DNA of 64,000 nt from Rugosimonospora acidiphila (GCF_039543385.1 NZ_BAABJQ010000007.1:62001-126000), one strand, 5' to 3'; positions 23,664-32,325 are shown, counted from the first letter of the stretch. Translations and numbers: made by a program. The notes: generated by a model not told the origin, from the sequence alone.

Positions 23664-25145
23664 TCATGCCTTCGGCGTCTCGGGCGGTGATCCCCCGGCG
23701 CGGCGGCGGAGCGCGGCCAGCAGTGGCGGGGAGTGCCACGCCGAGTCGCCGCCGAACCAGCGCGGCAGGGCGGGGGTCGGTGGACGTACTCCGCCGAGTA
23801 CGTAGAGCGAGATGGCCAGCAGCGTCCCACCGACGGAAATGCCGAGGCAGACCCAGAGGCCGGTTCGGATGCCGTCGGCCGTGCGGCTCGACACGGTCGT
23901 GGCGATGTACAGCAGGATAGGTGTGACCATGAACGCGGCCACCGCTCGCAGCAACTCGACGATGGCGAACACCCGTTGCAGGGCGATGTTGCGCAGCGAG
24001 AAACCGGCGATGAACAGGGCCGGCGTCACCGAGGCGCCGACGCCGAGGCCGATCAGTGCCGTTCCGATCAGCGTCACGGCGGTGCTGGGCGGGACGGAGG
24101 CGGCGACGATGGCGATTCCCGCGCTGAGGCAGATCATCCCGGCCAGTGCGAAGTAGTGCAGCGCTCGGGTGGTGAACACGGCCGCGAACACGATAGCGGT
24201 GATCACCGCTCCGGCGAACTCGGGCAGGAAGAGTAGTCCGAGTCGCAGGGGCGAGAACCGATCCTGGAGTAGGACGCCGATCAACGCGATCGCGGAGATG
24301 GATGCGGCCGCCGCGGACATGGCACCCACGACGCCAGCCACCGGCAGCGTGCTGGTCATGGGGCGCACGCTCAGCAGTGGGCGCTTGGTGCGGTCCTGCT
24401 GGATCAGCATGATGACGATGAGCGCGAGGCCCCCCGTCAGCGGCGCGAGAGTGGAGGCGTCCAGGGACTGGTGGATCAGCAGTTGTGTGGCGCCATAGAA
24501 CGCGGCCACACAGCCGGTTGACGCCAGTCCCACGGCGACGGGAGAGCGGGTGGCCGTGGGCTCCGCCGGCGGCACGTCCTGGAAGGTCAGCACGACCAGT
24601 AGCAGCGCCACGCCGGCGATACCCGCGATTATCCAGAACAGTGGCCGCCAACCGTTGGCCTCGGCCTGGATGCCCCCGATCAGCGGGCCCAGCGCGACCC
24701 CTCCGAAAATCGACAGGTTCAGGATCACCGCCGTCGGGCGTACCTTGCCTGGCGGGAACCCCGTGACCAACGGGGGTACGGCGGCGATCAGCAGGAGGCT
24801 GGTGCACAGGCCCTGCAGGATGTGACCGGAAATGAACAGGGCCGGCCCGTTGGCCGCTGCCGCGAGTACGGAGCCGATGACCAGGACGGTGGCGTATACG
24901 ACCAGCAATCGGCGCTGGGGCAGGTGCTGGGCGAGTTGCACCGACAGCACGGTGCCCAACGCGTAGCCCGCGTTCGCCAGGCCGCCCGCCAGATTGATCT
25001 GCGAGTTGGTCATGTGCAGCTGCTGGCTGATGATGGGCATCACCGGTTGCAGCGCCGCCGACAGCACGAGGTACGGGGTCAGGGCCAAGACGACCATGAG
25101 CGCGACCGCCGGGTATCGGCCGGCCAGCGGTCCCCGCTCCCTCAT
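23664..25145 (-). CDS. MFS transporter, 14-TM DHA2-type drug exporter
   Basis: The 493-residue product has about 14 hydrophobic segments, from VALMVVLALTPYLVLSAAL near residue 14 to GTLLAISLYVLGGV near 450. It contains the loop ANAGYALGTVLSVQLAQHLPQ and the motif-C-like stretch SIFGGVALGPLIGG. This is the layout of H+-coupled drug:H+ antiporter family 2. ATG at 25145 has GGAG about 10 nt upstream and overlaps the stop of a 35-codon upstream ORF as ATGA, so translation may be coupled. The substrate is unknown. No regulator is immediately adjacent; the caspase remnant lies downstream. Confidence 0.88.
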   Translation of the reverse strand: MRERGPLAGRYPAVALMVVLALTPYLVLSAALQPVMPIISQQLHMTNSQINLAGGLANAGYALGTVLSVQLAQHLPQRRLLVVYATVLVIGSVLAAAANGPALFISGHILQGLCTSLLLIAAVPPLVTGFPPGKVRPTAVILNLSIFGGVALGPLIGGIQAEANGWRPLFWIIAGIAGVALLLVVLTFQDVPPAEPTATRSPVAVGLASTGCVAAFYGATQLLIHQSLDASTLAPLTGGLALIVIMLIQQDRTKRPLLSVRPMTSTLPVAGVVGAMSAAAASISAIALIGVLLQDRFSPLRLGLLFLPEFAGAVITAIVFAAVFTTRALHYFALAGMICLSAGIAIVAASVPPSTAVTLIGTALIGLGVGASVTPALFIAGFSLRNIALQRVFAIVELLRAVAAFMVTPILLYIATTVSSRTADGIRTGLWVCLGISVGGTLLAISLYVLGGVRPPTPALPRWFGGDSAWHSPPLLAALRRRAGGSPPETPKA

Positions 25146-25249
25146 TTCGATAGCTCCACTCGCGGGTGCGAGCCGGCGGTGAGGGCATTACCGGAGGCCG
25201 CGGCGCGGTGGTTCATCGCTGGGCGATCATGATCGATCTTCCAGCCCAT
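25142..25249 (-). CDS. 35-residue ORF translationally coupled to the MFS gene
   Basis: ATG at 25249 is preceded by AAGGAG with ideal spacing (ACACG before the ATG), the strongest ribosome-binding site in the neighbourhood. The ORF ends in a TGA that overlaps the exporter's ATG by 4 nt. The product begins MGWKIDHDRPAMNHRAAA and ends PRVELSK: basic and hydrophilic, with no Cys. It could be a regulatory leader peptide that sets exporter translation, a tiny secreted or exported peptide, or a reinitiation device. No homologue is recognised from memory. Confidence 0.45.
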   Translation of the reverse strand: MGWKIDHDRPAMNHRAAASGNALTAGSHPRVELSK

Positions 25250-25908
25250 CGTGTTCTCCTTGCGGTGTGAGAGGGGCTCCCTCGTTATCCGCTGTAGGCA
25301 GCCTCGACTCGTGCGAGCGTGGATTGTGGCGCCGTCCGCGTCGCGCGCCGGCGGTTCCCGCGAGGTTGGTGACGGATTCCCCGATCCGTGCCGCCGCGCC
25401 GATCGCGATGCTGGGACGGGGCCGACCCGGCCACCCCAGGCAGACGACATGGCGGCCACAGTTGCTGGCCGTAGTTCATACGCCGTAGTTCATACAGTTG
25501 TCACCGGCGCGGGCGTTCGACTCAAGCTACCTTGCGGGGCGACTCGTCCGGGCGGCATTGCGACGCGACCAATCGTGCGAGGCCAACGGCGGATCCCAGC
25601 CCTGCCCGCGCTGGCGGTCGCGCCGCGCCACCGGAGCGCACCGCCGAATTGAGCGGGGCCGTCGCGGTCGCGGTGACCGGCCTGGTCGGCTCACGCCGGC
25701 TACCGCACCGCTGACCTCGATGACGCTCGGCTCGTCAACCTGCAGGCCATCCCCGCGATGGCCGAGGGTGCTTTGCTGGCCGACGTGATCGCCGGGGGAG
25801 CTTCGTTGGACCCGGTGATGGGCGGCTGCGACCGCTGAGGAACCGGCGGCCGGGACACCGCTCGTAGCACGCGATCAACTCCGCGCGCCTGGCTGCGGAA
25901 CTTCGGGT
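25250..25908. other. Long intergenic region with a possible gene remnant
   Basis: Between the MFS unit and the ArsR fusion lie about 660 bp without a supported gene. From about 25694 to 25838 one plus-strand frame reads ADLDDARLVNLQAIPAMAEG then LLADVIAGGASLDPVMGGCD before a stop. That looks like genuine protein sequence without a start, so it may be the 3' end of a lost gene; I cannot name the family. The rest shows nothing recognisable. Confidence 0.4.
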
Positions 25909-25949
25909 TTGACATTAGGCAGGTAAACACCTGCATAATGTCAGGCGTG
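25909..25949 (+). promoter_or_regulatory. Promoter/operator of the ArsR-SRPBCC gene
   Basis: A near-perfect palindrome spans 25910-25943: outer arms TGACATTA/TAATGTCA, inner arms GCAGGT/ACCTGC, central AAAC, and one unpaired base between the arms on each side. It includes the -35 TTGACA (25909-25914) and overlaps the -10 region (TGCATA or CATAAT, 25932-25939). A start site near 25945-25947 would coincide with the GTG start codon at 25947. The fused ArsR domain very likely binds here. Confidence 0.7.
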
Positions 25950-26726
25950 AGCGAGACGGAGCTGATCTTCAAGGCGCTGGCCGACCCGACCAGGCGGCTC
26001 CTGCTGGACCGCCTCCGCGAACGCAACGGTCAGACGCTGCGCGAACTCTGCGAGCAACTGGCCATGGCCCGTCAATCGGCCACCCAGCATCTCGACCTCC
26101 TGGTGAGGGCCGACCTCGTCACCGTCGTGCGGCGGGGGCGGGAGCGCCTGCACTACCTGAATCCGGCGCCGATCCATGAGATCGAGCGGCGCTGGATCTC
26201 TGTCTTCGACAAGCCGCGCCTGCAGGCACTCAGCGCGATCAAACATCAAGCAGAGGAGTACGCCATGACCTCCGTGCCGACATACGTGTACGTCACCTAC
26301 ATCCACGCCACCGCCGAGCAGGTATGGCGAGCGCTCACCGACGCCGACCTGACGGCACGGTTCTGGGGCCACGCCAACGTCTCCGACTGGCAGCCCGGCT
26401 CGGCGTGGGAGCACCGGCGCGCCGACGGATCGGGTGTCGTCGACGTCGTGGGCAAGGTGCTCGCCGCCGAGCCGCCAACGCGCCTGGTCATCACCTTCGA
26501 GGACAGCCCGGACGAGGAGCGGGAGGCGTCGGCGGTCACGTTCCTCGTCGAGCCGCACGAGGACATCGTGCGCCTCACGGTGACCCACGAGAACCTCCCC
26601 AACCTCGACATGTTCAACGGCATCTCGAACGGCTGGCCGGCCGTTCTGTCGAACCTGAAGTCCCTGCTGGAGACCGGCGACGTGCTTCCGCAGTCGCCGT
26701 GGGAAATGTCCGCCGCACACGCCTGA
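25947..26726 (+). CDS. ArsR-type regulator fused to an SRPBCC (AHSA1-like) domain
   Basis: The 259-residue product has two domains. Residues 1-100 are an ArsR/SmtB winged helix: FKALADPTRRLLLDRLRERN, LCEQLAMARQSATQHLDLL, VVRRGRERLHYLNPAPI. No metal-binding Cys cluster is seen. Residues about 110-250 are an SRPBCC/AHSA1 ligand-binding domain: YIHATAEQVWRALTDADLTA, FWGHANVSDWQPGS, and a final helix GWPAVLSNLKSLLETG. The fusion lets one protein sense a hydrophobic ligand and control its own promoter. GTG 25947 is preferred over ATG 25938, because the ATG lies inside the operator and would precede the expected transcription start; this implies leaderless translation. A small DinB-like gene follows by 14 nt. 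Confidence 0.88.
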   Translation: MSETELIFKALADPTRRLLLDRLRERNGQTLRELCEQLAMARQSATQHLDLLVRADLVTVVRRGRERLHYLNPAPIHEIERRWISVFDKPRLQALSAIKHQAEEYAMTSVPTYVYVTYIHATAEQVWRALTDADLTARFWGHANVSDWQPGSAWEHRRADGSGVVDVVGKVLAAEPPTRLVITFEDSPDEEREASAVTFLVEPHEDIVRLTVTHENLPNLDMFNGISNGWPAVLSNLKSLLETGDVLPQSPWEMSAAHA

Positions 26727-26740
26727 GAGAAGTCGATCCA

Positions 26741-27181
26741 ATGGACACCAAATCGCTCCTGCATGCCTACGACGCGCTGCTGGCCGCCGAGCCGCGCGCC
26801 GTGCCGCCGCCCGGCGAGTGGAACACCGAGCAGATCCTGGCCCACGTCTGTCTCATCGGCGCGGCCACCATCAGCACCGTTGCCGCGGTCACCTCCGGGG
26901 CGATCTCGACGTACGACAACCGTCCGTCCCAGGACCCGTGGACCCTGAACCGGGTCATCGTGCTCGCGGGCGGTGAGGCGGGCCTGCGAGAGCGCATCGG
27001 CGCGCAGGGGGAGGCGCTGCACGCCCTCGCCGCGGTGCTGAGCGAGGCCGAGCTCGCCACGAAGGTACCGGCGCTGCTGTTGTCCAACGGCACGTGCCTG
27101 GTGGACCAGCCGCTGACGCTGGGGGACATCCTCACCGGCCTCGCCGACGTGGAACTGCCCGGGCACGCCAAGCAGCTCTAG
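26741..27181 (+). CDS. Hypothetical protein, DinB/maleylpyruvate isomerase-like
   Basis: The 146-residue helical protein has SLLHAYDALLAAEPRAVPPP, then EWNTEQILAHVCLIGAATI, weakly resembling the opening helices of DinB-like four-helix bundles where a His starts the metal site. The second helix pair and the full three-His set are not clear. ATG 26741 follows the ArsR-SRPBCC gene by 14 nt with GAGAGAAG upstream, so it is in the same operon. Its role is probably tied to the ligand sensed by that regulator. The DinB assignment is tentative. Confidence 0.65.
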   Translation: MDTKSLLHAYDALLAAEPRAVPPPGEWNTEQILAHVCLIGAATISTVAAVTSGAISTYDNRPSQDPWTLNRVIVLAGGEAGLRERIGAQGEALHALAAVLSEAELATKVPALLLSNGTCLVDQPLTLGDILTGLADVELPGHAKQL

Positions 27182-27247
27182 CGAGGCGACGCGGAGTCCG
27201 ATCGCCGCCAGACGGTCGCGCGTTTGTCGACGAGGCTTTCCCTCGGT

Positions 27248-27358
27248 CATTTCGCGGCACCAGCCCAGGTGGCCGCCGCGGTGGCGTTCCTCGCCAGCCC
27301 GGACGGGCGGTACGTCACCGGCGCGACGATTAACGTCGATGGTGGTTTCACCGCCTGA
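27248..27358 (+). pseudogene. 3' fragment of an SDR oxidoreductase gene
   Basis: The last 36 codons of a classical SDR are preserved, including VAAAVAFLASPDGRYVTGAT and the terminal NVDGGFTA motif. Everything upstream (cofactor motif, catalytic residues) is missing. It shows deletion of a former gene behind the ArsR operon. A strong terminator-like hairpin follows. Confidence 0.75.
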
Positions 27359-27393
27359 TCGTCGAACATCGCCGTACTCTCGCGGTTCGCATG

Positions 27394-27437
27394 GCTACGG
27401 CCCGTCTCTGTGCACCCCACGGCGGACGGGCCGTAGC
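27394..27437 (+). terminator. Rho-independent-like terminator
   Basis: A perfect 13-bp stem, GCTACGGCCCGTC with its complement at 27425-27437, encloses an 18-nt loop and is followed by TTTCCC. It lies 35 nt after the SDR remnant and probably ends the ArsR-SRPBCC operon. Confidence 0.7.
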
Positions 27438-27582
27438 TTTCCCGGCCGTTCGAGTCGCGAGCCGCCAGAGGCTCGAAATCCGAACCGCAGATTTCAGAGG
27501 TGGTTTGTCGGATGGGCTGAGGCGCCGCGAGCGGGCATATGTCCCGGTGGGCTCTTCATCGGTCCGCCGAAGTAACGGGCTC

Positions 27583-27642
27583 CGCCCGGTCGAGCCATCC
27601 CGCCACCGTGACCCCGCCGATGAGGGGTGGCTCGACCGGGCG
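27583..27642. repeat. Long inverted repeat upstream of the nucleoside hydrolase gene
   Basis: Arms at 27583-27601 and 27624-27642 pair over 19 bp with one G-T-compatible mismatch (CGCCCGGTCGAGCCATCCC against its complement), around a 22-nt loop. It lies 128 bp before the nucleoside hydrolase GTG. It could be a terminator, an attenuator or a mobile-element end; no U-tract follows. Confidence 0.6.
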
Positions 27643-27769
27643 AGGCAGGACTGCCGTACCCGACGGCACCGATCGACGCGCACGTGGACTGAGCTGACCT
27701 GTCGACGGCCGTTGTTGTCGAGGGAGCCGACTGCCCGCGTCGGCCTGACGCTGTGCGAAAATTCTGCGC

Positions 27770-28720
27770 GTGACGCGTCCCGTGCTGCTCGACTGCGACC
27801 CCGGCATCGACGACATGATCGCTATCCTGACGGCGGTGGCCAGCCCGGAGGTGGAGTTGGTCGGAGTCACCACCGTCGGCGGCAACGTCGGGATCGACAC
27901 AACCACCCGCAACGCGTTGGATGTGCTGGCGCTGGCCGGCCGGGCCGACATCCCAGTGGCCCGTGGCGCGGACCGGCCGTACCTGCGGACGTTGGACAAC
28001 CGTGCTGAGTCGGTGCACGGTGGCAACGGACTGGGCGGCGTCACCCTGCCGACCTCCGGGGCCGGACCGGTCGAAGCCACTGCGCTGGAGTTGATGGTCG
28101 AGACGGTACGGGCCGCCACCGAGCCGGTGACGCTGGTGGCGACCGGGCCGCTGACCAACGTGGCGCATCTGTTCGCGGTGTACCCCGAGGTGGCCTCGCG
28201 GTTGGCCCGGCTGGTGGTGATGGGCGGCTCGATCGGCGCAGGCAACCGCACCCCGGCCGCGGAGTTCAACATCTGGGCCGACCCAGAGGCGGCCTACCGG
28301 GTGCTGACCGAGCCAGGGCTGCCCCGGCCGGTGCCGACCACGCTGGTCGGGCTGGACGTCACGTACCGCACCGCCTACCGTCCGGACGACTTGGATCGGC
28401 TGCGCTCGGCGGGCACCGTGGCCGCTCTGTGCGCGGACGCGTTGGAGTATTACCTCGCGGCGTATCGGCGGGACATCGGGATGGACGTCGTGCCGCTGCA
28501 CGATCCGCTGGTGATGGCGGAGGCGATCCGGCCCGGCCTGGTCACCGCCGAGCCGGCGTATGTCGAGGTGGACACCACGGTCGGGCCGAGCCGCGGCAAT
28601 ACTCTGGTGGACCTGCGCGGGGTGCGCAACCAGCCGACCGCCGAGGTCGGGGTGGACGTCGACGTGCCGTCCGCGTTGGAGTTCATCACCAGCCGGCTGG
28701 AGAACTACGCTCGCCGGTGA
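27770..28720 (+). CDS. Nucleoside hydrolase (IUNH family)
   Basis: The 316-residue product has the N-terminal calcium and ribose-binding signature LDCDPGIDDMIA (DxDPGxDD), VGGNVGIDTTTRNALDVL, VHGGNGLGG, the TGPLTNVA loop and the catalytic-region His in VVPLHDPLVM. Family members cleave the N-glycosidic bond of nucleosides to base plus ribose for salvage. Subclass cannot be fixed from these motifs. The GTG start lacks an SD sequence and may be leaderless or weakly translated. It appears to be a single-gene unit, convergent with the glycosyltransferase 18 bp away. Confidence 0.9.
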   Translation: MTRPVLLDCDPGIDDMIAILTAVASPEVELVGVTTVGGNVGIDTTTRNALDVLALAGRADIPVARGADRPYLRTLDNRAESVHGGNGLGGVTLPTSGAGPVEATALELMVETVRAATEPVTLVATGPLTNVAHLFAVYPEVASRLARLVVMGGSIGAGNRTPAAEFNIWADPEAAYRVLTEPGLPRPVPTTLVGLDVTYRTAYRPDDLDRLRSAGTVAALCADALEYYLAAYRRDIGMDVVPLHDPLVMAEAIRPGLVTAEPAYVEVDTTVGPSRGNTLVDLRGVRNQPTAEVGVDVDVPSALEFITSRLENYARR

Positions 28721-28738
28721 GCGGGCCCACTCGGAGGT

Positions 28739-30046
28739 TTAGGGGAGCCACCGGGCGGACGCCTCGACGATGTCGGCGATCGCTTTCAACGGGTTGTACT
28801 GGCCGATCTCCTTGGCCATGATCCCGGCCCGGGAGCGGTAGTCCGGGTCGTGCAGCACTGTCCGCACCGCGGTGCGCAGGTCGGTCACCTCCGGGGTGCC
28901 GGTGCGCAGGTTGAGACCGGTGCCGCTCCACTCGACGCGGGCGGCCACCTCTGGCTTGTCTTCGCTGGCCCCGGCGATCACCAGCGGGACTCCGTGGTAC
29001 AGGGCGGTCTGCACTCCGCCGTATCCGCCGTTGGTCACCAACGCGTCGGCGTGCGGTAGCAGCCGGTCGAACGGGACGAAGCCAGCCAGCCGCACGTTGT
29101 CCGGCACCTCGGCCAGGGCATGGCGTATCAGGTCCGGCCCGTCCTCCCGTACGGTGGCGGCCACCACGAGGACGTCGAGGTCGGCGAGGGCACGCACCGT
29201 GGGGATGACCAGTTCGTTCAGGTCGGCGGTGGCGACGGTGCCCTGGGTGACGACCACCACCGGCCGGCCGGCCGACAGCTCGGGCCACCATGCCGGCTCT
29301 ACGTAGTCGCCACCGGGGGCTGGCGGTAGCGTCCCGATGAACCGGAGGTGTGCCGGAAGGTCGCCGCGGGGGTACTCGAAGCTGGGCACGGTCAGCTGCA
29401 GGTAGTGGTCGGTATGGCGGAAGGGCGCGTCGAAGAGGTAGTCGGGCAGCGCCACGCCCAACGACCCGAGCGTCGCCTCGGCGAATCTCTGCAGATCGGC
29501 GAAGGCCTGACGCACCTCGGCATTCATCGCTCGGTTGCGGGCGCGGGCCTGCTCACCCGGCGTCGGCAGGATGCCGGCGCCGAACGCGGGAGTGTCCTCG
29601 CTCTGAATCAGCAGGGGAACAGAGCCCAGCGTCACGAGCGTCGGGCGTTGCTGCGGCGCCGTGGAGAGGCTGAGCACCGGTATCGACCAGAACCCAAGCT
29701 CGCCGAGCACCACGTCGGCGGGGAATTCCGCCAGCAGCGCCCGTAGACCCCGCAGCTGCGCCGGCAACTGGCCGAGGAAGAAATTCTCGAAGTCGAACGA
29801 TAGCTGGGCCGGTCCCGGTGGCAGCGTGGCCCGCACCGGGAAGAGGGTGTCCAACTTCCGGTCGTCGAGGTCGGCCTCCGGCGGTACGGCCCGGAACCGC
29901 GCTCCGATCGCCCGAGCACGCTCCTCGAACCGGGATCCGGTGTAGACGACCGCCTCGTGGCCACGCCCGACCAGGTCCGCCGCGACCGTGAGGACCGGGC
30001 TCACATGCCCCTGAAAGGGAGTAGCCCCAACTATCACCTTGGCCAT
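28739..30046 (-). CDS. Glycosyltransferase, GT1/MGT-like
   Basis: The 435-residue GT-B protein has an N-terminal acceptor domain beginning AKVIVGATPFQGHVSPVL, whose His (GHVSP) is the likely catalytic base. The C-terminal nucleotide-sugar domain has VVVTQGTVATAD, GFVPFDRLLPHADALVTNGG, YGGVQTALYHGVPLVI and EDKPEVAARVEWSGTG. The usual donor-binding HGG reads NGG, and the DQ acceptor pair reads DK, so sugar-donor choice may be unusual. Relatives glycosylate macrolides, sterols or other natural products. ATG 30046 begins the conserved strand. No biosynthetic partner genes are adjacent. Confidence 0.85.
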   Translation of the reverse strand: MAKVIVGATPFQGHVSPVLTVAADLVGRGHEAVVYTGSRFEERARAIGARFRAVPPEADLDDRKLDTLFPVRATLPPGPAQLSFDFENFFLGQLPAQLRGLRALLAEFPADVVLGELGFWSIPVLSLSTAPQQRPTLVTLGSVPLLIQSEDTPAFGAGILPTPGEQARARNRAMNAEVRQAFADLQRFAEATLGSLGVALPDYLFDAPFRHTDHYLQLTVPSFEYPRGDLPAHLRFIGTLPPAPGGDYVEPAWWPELSAGRPVVVVTQGTVATADLNELVIPTVRALADLDVLVVAATVREDGPDLIRHALAEVPDNVRLAGFVPFDRLLPHADALVTNGGYGGVQTALYHGVPLVIAGASEDKPEVAARVEWSGTGLNLRTGTPEVTDLRTAVRTVLHDPDYRSRAGIMAKEIGQYNPLKAIADIVEASARWLP

Positions 30047-30295
30047 TCGAGTCTTTTCCCCCGCGATGAACTCTGGCCTGACCCCAGGATTTTCGGGATG
30101 CGTCGGCCTGGACCGGCTGTCCGAGCCCATGCTGCCCACCGATCGGTGCGCGGTGCCGCTCTCGTCCGGCCAGGAACCACTGACATCCGGACAGGTGAAA
30201 TCACAGCCGTGCGCTCCGTCACGCGCGGTGGTACGCGGCGCCACCTCGCGCGGCCGGGCCCGGCGCGTATCGGGTCAGGTGGGCTGTCGTCGGGT

Positions 30296-30940
30296 TCAGG
30301 CCTGAAGGTAGGCGATGACGGCCAGCACCCGGCGGTTGTCGTCATCGGACGGGGGAAGCCCAAGTTTGGCGAAGATGTTCGAAGTGTATTTCGAGATGGC
30401 CCGTTCGGTGATGACCAGGCGTTCGGCGATCGCCGCGTTGGACCGGCCCTCGGCCATCAGCGACAGCACCTCGCGTTCGCGCGGTGTCAGGTCGGAAAGT
30501 GGGCCCTTACGCTGGTTGTGGGTGAGCAGCTTCGCGATGACTTCGGGGTCGACGACCGTGCCGCCACCGGCCACACGGCGCACCGCGTCCACGAACTGGT
30601 CGGAGTCGAAGACCCGGTCCTTGAGCAGGTAGCCGACCGCGCCCTTGCCGTCGGCCAGCAGTTCCCGCGCGTAGAGCTGCTCCACGTACTGCGACAGCAC
30701 CAGCACCGGCAGGCCCGGGACCTCGCGCCGGGCCCGCAGAGCCGCCTGGAGTCCTTCGTCGGTGAAGGTCGGCGGCATCCGAACATCGACCACCGCCACG
30801 TCCGGTTTCTCCCTGACCAGGGCCTGGAGCAGGTCGGGCCCGTTGTCGACGGCGGCGACGATCTCGAAGTCGTACGCCTGGAGCAGGCGGGTCATGCCGT
30901 CCCGGAGGAGGTAGAGGTCTTCGGCGAGGACGACGCGCAC
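30296..30940 (-). CDS. NarL/FixJ family response regulator
   Basis: The 214-residue product has receiver residues AED (acidic pair), Asp in VAVVDVRMPP and Lys in YLLKDRVF, then a LuxR-type DNA-binding domain (LTPREREVLSLMAEGRSNAA, RAISKYTSNIFAKLGL). The GTG at 30940 lies within the 3' end of the kinase gene (49-nt overlap), so the two are coupled. Together they probably control the divergent membrane serine hydrolase gene, whose upstream region has a large perfect palindrome. Confidence 0.92.
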   Translation of the reverse strand: MRVVLAEDLYLLRDGMTRLLQAYDFEIVAAVDNGPDLLQALVREKPDVAVVDVRMPPTFTDEGLQAALRARREVPGLPVLVLSQYVEQLYARELLADGKGAVGYLLKDRVFDSDQFVDAVRRVAGGGTVVDPEVIAKLLTHNQRKGPLSDLTPREREVLSLMAEGRSNAAIAERLVITERAISKYTSNIFAKLGLPPSDDDNRRVLAVIAYLQA

Positions 30941-32235
30941 GGTAACTCCATGGTGACGACGGTAGGACCACCGTGCGGGCTGCTGACGGCGATGATCCCG
31001 TCGAATGTAGCGAGTCGCCGTTCGATACCGCGCAGACCGGTCCCTGCCGAGATGCTCGCTCCGCCTATGCCGTCATCGGTCACCGCCATTCGCAGCACAC
31101 CGTCGCCGTGGTGGATCTCGATCCGTACCCGCTCGGCCCGCGAGTGCTTCGCGGCGTTCGTGAGCACCTCGGCGATCGCGAAGTAGGCGGCGGCCTCCAA
31201 CGGCGCCTCCAGCCGTCCCACCGGGTCGGCCCTCACCTCCACCGGCAGGGCGCTGTCCAGGGCCAGGGCCCGGACGGCGTCGACGAGCCCGCGGTCGGCC
31301 AGGACCGGCGGATGAATCCCGCGCACCAGGTCGCGGATTTCGGTCAGTGCCTTGGCGGAGGAGTCGCGCGCCTCCAACAGCAGATTCCGCGCCGTCTCGG
31401 GGTCCCGCTCCAGCAGCCGGGCGGCGGCGTTGAGGTTCATCCCCATGACGACCAGGCGCGACTGGGCCCCGTCGTGCAGGTCGCGTTCGATGCGGCGCAG
31501 TTCGGCCGCGTTGGTGTCCACGGCATCGGCCCGGGTCTCGGTCAGGTGCTGGACGCGCCGGGCCATCGTGGCCGCGGCGGTGGGGGCGAGCAGCAGGCGG
31601 GCCCAGCGGCCGTTCACGCGCAGCAGCGCCGGTGCGCAGCCGAGTCCCGCGACGACCAGTGCCGCGCCGATCGCGGACGTGGCCCAGGCGGTACCGGCGT
31701 TGGCCGGGGTGACGTGGACGAACAGGTACCAGTCGCGCAGGCCGGCCTGGGTCAGCGGCCCCCAGAGCGCGGTGATGACGAATCCGTAGATCCCTTCGAG
31801 GATCAGGGCGATCGGAAGCAAGGCCAAGGCTGCGCCGATGACGGGATCGGTGATTGACCACAGGAGGTCGCGCCAGGTCGCGGGGTCGCGCAGGACGCTC
31901 AGGCAGTGCCGCACCCGTGCGGCGGCACCGCCGCGGTGCTCCGCCGGCTCCGGTCGGTAGGGGCTCGGTACCTCGATGCCCTGCCAGGCGTGGGCCAGGC
32001 GCCTGCGCTGGTCCGCCACCCTGCGCAGCACGATGATGGCGGGCGGCACGAGCAGGAGCCCGATACCGACGCTCATCAGGGCCATCGCCAGGACGACGGC
32101 GCCGAAGGCGGCCATCGCAGGGAGGGTGAGCAGGAACAGGACGGCCCCTCGGCCCGCAGCGGTGACGCGGTCGCCGATCCGGGCACGCCGGGTGGCGGTA
32201 ACGGGGTTGGTACGGGTGGCGGTGGGGCCGCTCAT
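30892..32235 (-). CDS. Sensor histidine kinase with N-terminal putative sensor domain
   Basis: The 447-residue product begins with a membrane sensor domain of the actinobacterial Sensor type (PF13796-like): GRGAVLFLLTLPAMAAFGAV, a second helix with GIGLLLVPPAIIVL, a cytosolic loop, and paired helices around DLLWSITDPVIGAALALLPI. HisKA_3 follows with RIERDLHDGAQSRLVVMG (His near 278). The HATPase N-box is EVLTNAAKHSRAERV and the G-box TGLRGIERRL. ATG 32235 is chosen; the longer in-frame upstream sequence crosses the intergenic palindrome. It is operonic with the response regulator downstream. Confidence 0.9.
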   Translation of the reverse strand: MSGPTATRTNPVTATRRARIGDRVTAAGRGAVLFLLTLPAMAAFGAVVLAMALMSVGIGLLLVPPAIIVLRRVADQRRRLAHAWQGIEVPSPYRPEPAEHRGGAAARVRHCLSVLRDPATWRDLLWSITDPVIGAALALLPIALILEGIYGFVITALWGPLTQAGLRDWYLFVHVTPANAGTAWATSAIGAALVVAGLGCAPALLRVNGRWARLLLAPTAAATMARRVQHLTETRADAVDTNAAELRRIERDLHDGAQSRLVVMGMNLNAAARLLERDPETARNLLLEARDSSAKALTEIRDLVRGIHPPVLADRGLVDAVRALALDSALPVEVRADPVGRLEAPLEAAAYFAIAEVLTNAAKHSRAERVRIEIHHGDGVLRMAVTDDGIGGASISAGTGLRGIERRLATFDGIIAVSSPHGGPTVVTMELPCASSSPKTSTSSGTA

Positions 32236-32325
32236 GGTCTGTCCGCTTTCGAATGAGGGGTCGCCGGTCAGGTGCGATCGACAGTCTGCGGGATGGCCGG
32301 CGGCCGCGCACGGGCCTTGGGCCGT

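Larger units (their letters stand above)
27359..27769. other. Intergenic region upstream of the nucleoside hydrolase gene
   Basis: This 411-bp stretch holds the terminator at 27394-27437 and the long inverted repeat at 27583-27642. No supported gene is present. The minus-strand frames here lack family similarity and ribosome-binding sites. Confidence 0.5.

Noticed and set aside
25938..25946. ATG 25938 as start of the ArsR-SRPBCC fusion
   Set aside because: It lies inside the operator palindrome and before the predicted transcription start, without an SD.
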